Below, piece by piece: positions 14,730 through 20,075 of a stretch of DNA of 20,075 nucleotides. Below the pieces are notes generated by a model. The model saw only the letters and a list, made by a program, of their open reading frames with translations, did not search any database and was not told where the DNA came from. The first letter of the stretch is position 1, and every line of letters starts with the position of its first letter. This DNA is from Acidiferrobacterales bacterium. Its GTDB lineage: Bacteria; Pseudomonadota; Gammaproteobacteria; Acidiferrobacterales; Sulfurifustaceae. The stretch is taken from NCBI GenBank assembly GCA_919902095.1, contig CAKKQL010000011.1, positions 1-20,075 on the forward strand, in the 5' to 3' direction. A program made the position numbers and the translations under genes.

Positions 14730-14978
14730 ATGAGCCGCATCAAGCTCGATCCGGAAGCCAATGTCGTCAGGGAACAGTTCGCCGTGGTGTATGCGCCGCG
14801 GCGACACCGCGATCGGTTCCCGGACAACTGCGTACAAGCGGTGGAGTCGCGCGCGGCGGCGATTGCGCAGGCGGACGTCGGGGCCAAGCGCTATCCCGCC
14901 ATCGTTCTCGGCCCGTCGCGATCTTCGGAGGGGTACATGCTCTACTATCTCGTGCAGTGGCTGGACGAAGGCGAATGA
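14730..14978 (+). CDS. Conserved-looking small hypothetical protein (82 aa)
   Basis: I do not recognise a named family. The 82-residue product is soluble and mixed alpha/beta by appearance, with no membrane helix or Cys cluster (one Cys, C34). It begins [20 protein letters not shown], has an Arg-rich [10 protein letters not shown] segment, an Ala-rich helix, and ends with [10 protein letters not shown] and [12 protein letters not shown]. The reading is supported by the ATGA overlap of its stop with the exonuclease start, by codon use like the neighbours, and by a plausible promoter just upstream. Because it is coupled to a DEDDh exonuclease it may work with it; that is inference from context. 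It is divergent from rlmKL. Confidence 0.75.
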   Translation: MSRIKLDPEANVVREQFAVVYAPRRHRDRFPDNCVQAVESRAAAIAQADVGAKRYPAIVLGPSRSSEGYMLYYLVQWLDEGE

Positions 14979-15688
14979 CCAAACCGACCGAAATCTATGT
15001 CAGCACCGACATCGAAGCCGACGGCCCGATTCCGGGTCCGTATTCGATGCTGAGCTTCGCCTCGGCGGCCTATGTGGTACAGGCCGACAAGTTTGCCGGG
15101 AGCAAACTTGGACAGCGCAGCGAAGCGCGCTGGCCCGAGCCGCAGGAGCGGTACAAGGAGGTACCGGTTGCGAAGCCAAGGATGCAAAGCGGCGAGGGTG
15201 AGCCCCAGGGAGGGGGCGAGCACAAGACCCTGCTCTCCACCTACAGCGCCAATCTGGAGACGCTGGCGGGGGCCGGCACCCATCCGAAAACCATGGAGTG
15301 GTGGCAGCAGTTTCCCGACGCCTGGGCCGCGTGCCGCCGCGACGTGCGGCCGCCGGAAACGGTGATGCCCGAGTATCTCGCCTGGCTGGCGAAGCTGCCC
15401 GGGCGACCGGTGTTCCTCGGCTGGCCCGCGAGCTGGGACTTCATGTGGGTCTACTGGTATATCGTGCGCTTCACCGGCGAGCGGCCGTTCCGCGAGAACG
15501 CGCTCGACGTCCGCTCCTACGCGATGGGCATGCGCAAGAGCGAGTTCCGCCTCACCAGCCGCACCTACCTGCCGAAGCGCTGGTTCGACGCCAATCTCTC
15601 GCACACGCACGTGGCGCTCGACGACGCGCTCGAGCAGGGCGCGCTGTTCTGCAACATGTACGCGGAAAACCTGAAGCCGCCGGGCTGA
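14975..15688 (+). CDS. DEDDh-family 3'-5' exonuclease with in-frame insertion
   Basis: This 237-residue protein has the RNase T/DEDDh exonuclease signatures: Exo I TDIEADGP (D12, E14), an Exo II Asp in [14 protein letters not shown] (D155), and Exo [20 protein letters not shown] (H212, D217). It should hydrolyse single-stranded RNA or DNA from the 3' end; the substrate is not known. [10 protein letters not shown] and LPKRWFD look like conserved surface motifs. Residues about 37-84 are a polar, low-complexity stretch rich in Gly, Glu, Lys and Arg between two core strands. Its DNA is a chain of hairpins related to an intergenic repeat, so it is probably an inserted element read in frame. The ATG overlaps the stop of the 82-residue gene; an in-frame GTG at 14957 adds six residues. 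Confidence 0.85.
   Translation: MTKPTEIYVSTDIEADGPIPGPYSMLSFASAAYVVQADKFAGSKLGQRSEARWPEPQERYKEVPVAKPRMQSGEGEPQGGGEHKTLLSTYSANLETLAGAGTHPKTMEWWQQFPDAWAACRRDVRPPETVMPEYLAWLAKLPGRPVFLGWPASWDFMWVYWYIVRFTGERPFRENALDVRSYAMGMRKSEFRLTSRTYLPKRWFDANLSHTHVALDDALEQGALFCNMYAENLKPPG
15083..15226. repeat. Hairpin-rich palindromic element inserted in the exonuclease gene
   Basis: Four hairpins follow one another. Stem CAAGTTTGC with loop CGGGA spans 15088-15110. Stem CAGCGC with an 8-base loop spans 15113-15132. Stem CGGTAC with loop AAGGAG spans 15149-15166. Stem GCCCC with loop AGGGAG spans 15202-15217. The third hairpin and its flank (15142-15190) match the intergenic element at 11046-11094. Two of the differences, C to T and G to A, fall in paired stem positions and keep the pairing. 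The segment is about 48 codons with no stop, so the gene stays open. Exact ends are not defined. Confidence 0.75.
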
Positions 15689-15693
15689 GTGCC

Positions 15694-16377
15694 ATGCGCC
15701 GCCTCGTCAGTGTTGTTCTGATTCTGCTGGGGCTGGTGCTGCCGGCCTGGTCCGCGGACGCCCCGGGCGCCAGGCCGGAAATCAATCAGCCGTACCACAA
15801 TCCCGATTTTCAGGAATGGGTCGAGCGCTTCGAGCGGCCCGGGCGCGAGGTCTACGACCGCCGCCATGTCATTGTCGAGGCCGTCGGCCTCTGGCGCGGG
15901 GCGGCGGTCGCCGATGTCGGCGCCGGTACCGGCCTCTTCACGCGCCTGTTTGCGCGCGCCGTCGGTCCGGAAGGCAAGGTCTATGCCGTGGACATCTCGC
16001 GCGAGTTCGTGCGCAACATCCAGCGCCTGGCGCGCGCCGAGGGTCTTGCCAATGTCGAGGGCATCGTCAACACCCAGACCGACGTGCGCCTGCCGCCGGG
16101 TTCCATTGACATCGCCTTCATCTGCGACACCTACCACCACTTCGAGCAACCGAAACCGACGCTCGCGTCCATTCGTCACGCGCTGCGACCGGGCGGGGTA
16201 CTCATCATCGTGGATTACCGCCGCGTCGAGGGCCAGAGCTCGGCCTGGATTATCGGGCACGTGCGCGCCGACCAGCAGGCCGTGATTCGCGAGGTCGAGG
16301 CAGAGGGGTTCCGGTTCGTCGAGGAAAAGGGCTTCCTGCGGGAGAACTATTTTCTGCGATTCGTCCGGAAGGACTAG
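15694..16377 (+). CDS. Exported class I SAM-dependent methyltransferase
   Basis: This 227-residue protein starts with a clear Sec signal peptide (MRRLVSVVLILLGLVLPAWSADA, cleavage probably after about residue 20-23). A class I methyltransferase follows, with SAM motif I VADVGAGTGLFTRLF, motif II YAVDISREFV, and later FICDTYHHF and LRPGGVLIIVDYRR. The C-terminal VEAEGFRFVEEKGFL also suits the family. The substrate is unknown. An exported methyltransferase is odd, since SAM is made in the cytoplasm; the signal could act as a membrane anchor. The start was chosen at the signal peptide, five bases after the exonuclease stop. An open frame upstream to 15298 is the shadow of the exonuclease gene. 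Confidence 0.88.
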   Translation: MRRLVSVVLILLGLVLPAWSADAPGARPEINQPYHNPDFQEWVERFERPGREVYDRRHVIVEAVGLWRGAAVADVGAGTGLFTRLFARAVGPEGKVYAVDISREFVRNIQRLARAEGLANVEGIVNTQTDVRLPPGSIDIAFICDTYHHFEQPKPTLASIRHALRPGGVLIIVDYRRVEGQSSAWIIGHVRADQQAVIREVEAEGFRFVEEKGFLRENYFLRFVRKD

Positions 16378-16421
16378 CCATCTCAGTAATCCCCAAAGCG
16401 TCCAGAAACGGAAACGATCTT

Positions 16422-16503
16422 GAACCGCCAGGACGCCAAGGCCGCCAGGAAAAGCAATTTCATTAATCCCCGAACCCTGGCGTTCCTGGCGTCCTGGCGG
16501 TTG
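16422..16503. repeat. Inverted CCGCCAGGACGCC repeat
   Basis: In the gap between the converging methyltransferase and thioredoxin-HEAT genes, the left arm (16422-16450) holds ACCGCCAGGACGCCAAGG and a further CGCCAGG unit. The right arm (16475-16503) is its reverse complement with three mismatches over about 27 bases. The loop is about 24 bases and AT-richer. Each arm is made of roughly 9-base units. No gene is present. The fold could act as a bidirectional terminator, though no T tract is seen. Confidence 0.85.
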
Positions 16504-16524
16504 ATTTCATTTTTGGGGTAGCTG

Positions 16525-17178
16525 CTAAGTATTTTCCAGCAGCGCCAGGCTTTCCTGCGCGATCTCGCGCACTTGCCGTTCCGGGTCGTTCAGCAGCGGT
16601 TTGAGATAAGCCACGGCGCGCGCATCGCGCGTGAGCGCGAGAAAGTGCGCGGCATCGCCGCGGATGTGGGTATCCTTGCTCCGCGTGAGTTTTCCGAGCG
16701 CGTCCACTTGTTGCTGCAACTCCGCGCTGCCGGCGAATTCCTCCAGCACCGCGCCGATGCCGATGCGCACAGTCAGCGTGGTTTCGGGATCGGCCAGCAG
16801 CAGAAGCAGTGCGTCGAGTTGGGAAAAATCGCGTTTCACTGCCGCAAGCACCTTGGCGAGTTCGCCGCTATCGAGCAGCTCGCGGAAATACTCGGCTAGC
16901 CCTGCGGGCGTGCCGGCGCGTTCGGCCCATTGTCCGAGTTCGGCCGGCGTGCGCAGGCCCGGCAACTCGAACGGCCCCAGTCGCAGCCACGGCACGCCGC
17001 GCACGCCGAGCGCCTGCGCGACCTGCGGGTGCGTGACGATATTGACGACCTCCAGCCGGCCGATCTTGCCCTGTTTCACCAACTCGCTCACGCCGGCCAG
17101 TACCGTCGGGCAGTGGGGACAGCCGGTGGCAATCAGCAGCAGGGCGTCGGGGGCGGTATGGCCGTTTTTCGCGTTCAT
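16525..17178 (-). CDS. Thioredoxin-fold protein with C-terminal HEAT-like repeats
   Basis: This 217-residue cytoplasmic protein joins two parts. Residues about 8-75 form a thioredoxin/glutaredoxin-like domain with the active site ATGCPHCPTVL (CPHC), then RLEVVNIVTHPQVAQALGV and the cis-Pro loop RGVPWLRLGPF. After a helical linker, residues about 125-215 look like HEAT repeats: TLTVRIGIGAVLEEFAG, KDTHIRGDAAHFLALTRD and DPERQVREIAQESLALL. It may be a redox protein that binds a partner through the repeats; the partner is unknown. The ATG at 17178 was preferred; an in-frame GTG at 17205 adds nine residues, and neither has a clear ribosome-binding site. There is no signal peptide. Confidence 0.85.
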   Translation of the reverse strand: MNAKNGHTAPDALLLIATGCPHCPTVLAGVSELVKQGKIGRLEVVNIVTHPQVAQALGVRGVPWLRLGPFELPGLRTPAELGQWAERAGTPAGLAEYFRELLDSGELAKVLAAVKRDFSQLDALLLLLADPETTLTVRIGIGAVLEEFAGSAELQQQVDALGKLTRSKDTHIRGDAAHFLALTRDARAVAYLKPLLNDPERQVREIAQESLALLENT

Positions 17179-17244
17179 GTGCTTGGCATCGAATCGTTCC
17201 GGCACGCCGGACCGGAAGCGGCATTATTGCACTGGCCGCGTACT

Positions 17245-17273
17245 TTGACTCGCGCCCGTGGGAGTCGAATAAT
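17245..17273 (+). promoter_or_regulatory. Sigma-70-like promoter
   Basis: TTGACT (17245-17250) and AATAAT (17268-17273) are separated by 17 bases, a good match to the housekeeping consensus. Transcription would start near 17280. The first in-frame ATG of the following gene (17272) lies within the -10 box, so translation should begin at 17302 or 17329 instead. Confidence 0.6.
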
Positions 17274-17301
17274 GCTTTTACTTTTGGTACTTTTTGACGC
17301 C

Positions 17302-18048
17302 ATGACCGGAAAAACACCATACCGAACGATGCGCGGCGCGCTTGCCATGATGGCCTGGCTGGCGCTCATGCTGGTCACGGCGCCGGTGTCGGCTCAGTCG
17401 CTGACATTGCGCGTGATCGTCCTCCACGGTTCTCCCGGCCACACCGGCGTGCATCTGACGCACGGTAACGAGCAGTATTACTGGGATCCGGGCGGCAACT
17501 ACGGCCAGGAACTGGATGAATGCCTGCAGACACTCACGGAGAAATACTGCCGCCAGTGGTATGCGGGTTTTCCCTGGGACGAGATCAAGGCGGCGCGCCG
17601 GCACGATGTTTTGTCCGGGCGCTCCGCCGGCCTGATGCAGGTGCTGGCGGTGGAGGTGCTCGACTACGAGGGCCCGGTCGATGTCTTCACGTTCCGGCTC
17701 ACGGACCAGGCCGCGCAGCGCGCGTGGCAGATCATTCAGGATGGTGCCGCGCGGGGCGGGAGCGCCGCGTTCACGACGAGCTATCCGCCGATGTTGTGTA
17801 CCCGTGCCGTGTCCGCCTATTTGCGGGAGGTCGGCGGGCCGTTCGGCGACCTGCGGTCGTACTGGCGGCCGGATGCGTTGGCGCGGGCGTTGCGTCAGCG
17901 CGCGGACGGGTCGGGCGAAACCTACACGCTGCGCTCGCCGCAGATTCAGAGCCACATCAACGCCGCACGGCGGGCGGCGGGGCATGGACCGCTGCCCCTG
18001 GAACTCGCCCTGACCGGGCCGGACGGCGGCGAGTCGGCTTCCCCGTGA
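17302..18048 (+). CDS. Exported protein, possible permuted papain-like (NlpC/P60-type) fold
   Basis: I recognise no named gene. The product of up to 248 residues begins with a signal peptide (hydrophobic MAWLALMLVTAPVSA, cleavage near residue 31). It has a His in SPGHTGVHL (H47) near the N-terminus of the mature part and a Cys in PPMLCTRAVSAYL (C166) later, before a helix. This His-then-Cys order resembles circularly permuted NlpC/P60 or LRAT-like cysteine hydrolases. Other segments are YYWDPGGNYG, FPWDEI and VFTFRLTDQAAQ. If correct, it may cleave amide or thioester bonds in the periplasm; this is inference. The start at 17302 is upstream of the signal, and 17329 is an alternative. The gene is divergent from the thioredoxin-HEAT gene. 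Confidence 0.75.
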   Translation: MTGKTPYRTMRGALAMMAWLALMLVTAPVSAQSLTLRVIVLHGSPGHTGVHLTHGNEQYYWDPGGNYGQELDECLQTLTEKYCRQWYAGFPWDEIKAARRHDVLSGRSAGLMQVLAVEVLDYEGPVDVFTFRLTDQAAQRAWQIIQDGAARGGSAAFTTSYPPMLCTRAVSAYLREVGGPFGDLRSYWRPDALARALRQRADGSGETYTLRSPQIQSHINAARRAAGHGPLPLELALTGPDGGESASP

Positions 18049-18119
18049 ACCATCTTGATCGCGGTGGTTCCAAGTATGACGCATAGGGTTTTTGGTCCGC
18101 ACCCGGTCGGAGATTCCTG

Positions 18120-18713
18120 ATGTTCAATTATCGCAAGCCCGTGACAATGCCGGTGCCGGAGCACCACTACGTCAACGGTCATCCGCTGATGCCGCCGTTT
18201 CCGGCGGGGCTGGAACAGGCGATGTTCGGCATGGGTTGCTTCTGGGGCGCGGAGCGCATGTTCTGGCAGTTGCCCGGCGTGTACACCACGGCCGTGGGTT
18301 ACGCCGGCGGCCACACGCCGAATCCGACTTACAAGGAAGTGTGCAGCGGCCTGACCGGCCACAACGAAGTGGTGCTGGTGGTGTACGACCCGAAGCGCGT
18401 GCGCTACGAGCAACTCTTGAAGGTTTTTTGGGAGGCGCACGATCCCACGCAGGGCCTGCGTCAGGGCAACGACGTCGGCACCCAGTACCGCTCCGGTATC
18501 TACGTCGGCACGTCCGCACAGAAGCAGGCGGCGCTGGCCACGCGTGATGCTTACGAACAGGCGTTGCACGCCGCCGGCCACGGTCCTGTCACCACCGAGA
18601 TTCTCGACGCGCCCACGCTCTACTACGCCGAGGACTACCATCAGCAGTATCTCGCCAAGTATACGAATGGCTACTGCGGTCTTGGCGGTACCGGCGTGAC
18701 ATGTCCGGTTTGA
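18120..18713 (+). CDS. msrA: Peptide methionine sulfoxide reductase MsrA
   Basis: This 197-residue enzyme reduces the S-epimer of methionine sulfoxide in proteins and free Met. The catalytic motif MGCFWGAER (C40) is present, followed by [22 protein letters not shown], then [12 protein letters not shown] and [12 protein letters not shown]. Resolving Cys candidates are C186 and C195 in the tail [15 protein letters not shown]. There is no signal peptide, so it should act in the cytoplasm. A GGAG precedes the ATG. The gap to the upstream gene is 71 bases and to the hydrolase 57 bases, so the three + strand genes may be transcribed together. It is a single-domain MsrA, with no MsrB fused. Confidence 0.96.
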   Translation: MFNYRKPVTMPVPEHHYVNGHPLMPPFPAGLEQAMFGMGCFWGAERMFWQLPGVYTTAVGYAGGHTPNPTYKEVCSGLTGHNEVVLVVYDPKRVRYEQLLKVFWEAHDPTQGLRQGNDVGTQYRSGIYVGTSAQKQAALATRDAYEQALHAAGHGPVTTEILDAPTLYYAEDYHQQYLAKYTNGYCGLGGTGVTCPV

Positions 18714-18770
18714 CCGCGCCCGAAAGCGGCGGTAGGCTTTCGACCTTACCGACACTTCAGGGAGAATCGC

Positions 18771-19562
18771 ATGTTTCGCTGGTTGACCGGCATTCTGTTG
18801 GCAGTTATCAGCACCGCGGCCTTGGCGGCGGTGAAGGGCGAGGAAGTGCAATACCAGGCGGGAGACGTCGTGCTGAAGGGGTATCTCGCCTATGACGACG
18901 CCATCAAGGGCAAGCGCCCGGGCATCCTCGTGGTGCACGAGTGGTGGGGGCACAACAACTACGCGCGCATGCGCGCCCGCACGCTCGCCGAGCTCGGTTA
19001 CACCGCCCTCGCGGTGGACATGTACGGCAGCGGCAAGACCGCCGACCATCCGGACACCGCCAAACAGTTCATGAGCGAGGTGGCGCAGAACCTGCCGGTG
19101 ATGAAGGCGCGTTTCAAGGCCGCGCGCAAGCTGCTGGCGAAGCACAAGACCGTGGACAACGACCGCCTCGGCGCCATCGGCTACTGCTTCGGCGGCGCGG
19201 TGGTGCTCAACATGGCGCGCGCCGGCGAGAAGCTCGCCGGCGTGGTGAGTTTCCACGGCAGCCTCGGCACGAGCGAGCCGGCGCGTTATGGCAAGGTCAA
19301 GGCCCAAGTGCTGGTGCTGAACGGCGCCGACGATCCGTTCGTGACGGCGGAGCAGATCGAGGCGTTCAAGAAGGAAATGGAGAACGCCGGCGCGAAATAC
19401 CGCTTCATCAACTACCCGGGCGCCAAACACAGCTTCACGAATCCGGATGCCGACGTCTACGGGCCGAAGTTCAACATGCCGCTGGCCTACAACAAGGACG
19501 CGGACGCGCGTTCCTGGGCCGAAATGCGGGCGTTCTTCAACGGCCTGTTCCGGAAGAAATAG
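18771..19562 (+). CDS. Exported dienelactone hydrolase family protein
   Basis: This 263-residue alpha/beta hydrolase has a Sec signal peptide (hydrophobic residues 5-20, ending ALA-AVKG). It has the dienelactone hydrolase motifs [11 protein letters not shown] (with the conserved Glu, E57) and the Cys nucleophile in IGYCFGGAV (C139). The acid is in NGADDPF (D187 or D188) and the base in GAKHSFTN (H220). The cytoplasmic family members hydrolyse dienelactone in chloroaromatic breakdown, but exported members have unknown substrates and no such pathway is seen here. A GGGAGA ribosome-binding site precedes the ATG. It ends at 19562 and converges on the DUF1820 gene with a 52-base gap. Confidence 0.93.
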   Translation: MFRWLTGILLAVISTAALAAVKGEEVQYQAGDVVLKGYLAYDDAIKGKRPGILVVHEWWGHNNYARMRARTLAELGYTALAVDMYGSGKTADHPDTAKQFMSEVAQNLPVMKARFKAARKLLAKHKTVDNDRLGAIGYCFGGAVVLNMARAGEKLAGVVSFHGSLGTSEPARYGKVKAQVLVLNGADDPFVTAEQIEAFKKEMENAGAKYRFINYPGAKHSFTNPDADVYGPKFNMPLAYNKDADARSWAEMRAFFNGLFRKK

Positions 19563-19614
19563 CCGCCGGCGCCGCGCGCGGGCGGAGCCCGGCGATTATT
19601 GATTGCTGTTCGAA

Positions 19615-19968
19615 TCAGGATTTACGTCCCGGGGGCGGCATGGGCAGGGGGAAGGGCGTGACATTGCCCTTGTCGCCGCCGGTCCCGATGATCTTCGAGG
19701 CGCCTTCCTTTTCGACCTCGTCAATGCGTATCACCGCCTGCAACGGGATGTAGGTGCGATTCACACCGGCAAACTCGGCCTTGAGCCGCTCCTCGGACGG
19801 GTCCACGAGCACATTGCTGCGCTCACCGAACAGGATGTCCTCCACCTCGACGAAGGCATACAGGCTGCCCTGCGTGACCTTGCGCGCGTAAAGCTCATAG
19901 AGGTTGTCCTGGTTGCGGAACAGGATGCGATAAATCGGTTTGTGCCTGGGCTTCATCTTGGTGGTCAT
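19615..19968 (-). CDS. DUF1820 family protein
   Basis: This 117-residue cytoplasmic protein matches the DUF1820 family, found in gammaproteobacteria. Family-like segments are KPIYRILFRNQDNLYELYARK, VTQGSLYAFVEVEDILFGE, VLVDPSEERLKAEF and RTYIPLQAVIRIDEVEKEG. The tail is Gly/Pro-rich and probably disordered (about residues 95-117). The function is not known; the compact beta-rich pattern and the absence of a catalytic motif suggest a binding or regulatory role. The ATG has a clear GGAAGGA ribosome-binding site. It lies 30 bases after glcE on the same strand and is probably in the same transcript. Confidence 0.9.
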   Translation of the reverse strand: MTTKMKPRHKPIYRILFRNQDNLYELYARKVTQGSLYAFVEVEDILFGERSNVLVDPSEERLKAEFAGVNRTYIPLQAVIRIDEVEKEGASKIIGTGGDKGNVTPFPLPMPPPGRKS

Positions 19969-19998
19969 AGTGTCCTTCCCCGCATGTCTGAGGCGTTC

Positions 19999-20075
19999 CT
20001 ACAGGTCCGAATAGAGACGGCCGGGGTTCAGGATACGCTGCGGATCGAAAGCCTGCTTGAGTCGGCGGTGCAGGG
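19999..20075 (-). CDS. glcE: Glycolate oxidase FAD-binding subunit, C-terminal end (partial)
   Basis: On the - strand an open frame enters from the right edge and ends in TAG at 19999. It encodes the last 24 residues, LHRRLKQAFDPQRILNPGRL and then YSDL. The DP..ILNPGRLY ending is typical of FAD-linked oxidases of the GlcD/GlcE type, and the short tail fits GlcE best. GlcE is the second FAD-binding subunit of glycolate oxidase; the iron-sulfur subunit glcF is about 9.5 kb away at 9294-10499. The rest of the gene, and probably glcD, lie beyond the window. Confidence 0.8.
   Translation of the reverse strand, partial: LHRRLKQAFDPQRILNPGRLYSDL

Noticed and set aside
17272..17301. Start of the secreted protein at the ATG at 17272
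   Set aside because: The ATG lies inside a good -10 box (17268-17273), so it would not be in the transcript from that promoter.
17946..19430. Long - strand open frame of 494 codons
   Set aside because: It is antisense to msrA and the dienelactone hydrolase gene, both with complete active sites.

Overview
The window is GC-rich, densely coded DNA, and it looks like a gammaproteobacterium. The evidence is the gene content: a caa3/aa3-type cytochrome c oxidase assembly cluster, a DsrC-family sulfur relay paralog, a split glycolate oxidase with a glyoxylate aminotransferase, RlmKL and a DUF1820 protein. Together these suggest an aerobic, probably autotrophic sulfur-oxidising lineage. That lifestyle is inferred from gene families; the sequence does not prove a genus. 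No rRNA, tRNA, CRISPR array, integrase or transposase was seen. No gap between genes exceeds about 200 bases.

Bases 1-6248 hold the oxidase cluster on the + strand: the end of ctaD, ctaG (Cox11), ctaE (subunit III) and a strong terminator; a small DUF2909 gene on the - strand; then a translationally coupled run of SURF1, a Sco-like protein, heme A synthase and heme O synthase; and after a repeat-containing gap a second, canonical Sco lipoprotein. Two members are unusual. The heme A synthase has no heme-ligand histidine in its N-terminal half. The first Sco-like protein keeps CxxxC but has Asn in place of the copper-binding His.

Bases 6280-9180 are on the - strand: a PLP aminotransferase of the alanine/serine-glyoxylate type, then a FIST-domain sensor-like protein, then a small bacterial CULT-domain protein, a homologue of the thalidomide-binding domain of cereblon. 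Divergently, bases 9294-10987 carry glcF and a DsrC/TusE-like protein that keeps only one of the two functional cysteines. The end of glcE appears at the far right edge, so the glycolate oxidase genes are dispersed.

Bases 11184-14613 (- strand) hold dadA and rlmKL. Bases 14730-16377 (+ strand) hold an 82-residue hypothetical protein, a DEDDh exonuclease carrying an in-frame hairpin-rich insertion, and an exported SAM methyltransferase. A thioredoxin-HEAT fusion (- strand) and a secreted permuted papain-like protein (+ strand) follow, then msrA and an exported dienelactone hydrolase. The right edge has a DUF1820 gene and the 3' end of glcE, both on the - strand.

The main non-gene signal is a set of short palindromic repeats. 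Three families of roughly 9-11 base iterated units, arranged partly as inverted repeats, sit in intergenic gaps, mostly between convergent genes. A separate hairpin family with variable stems and a conserved purine-rich GGGA-type loop occurs both in an intergenic gap and inside the exonuclease gene, probably also inside the FIST gene, and is read through in frame.
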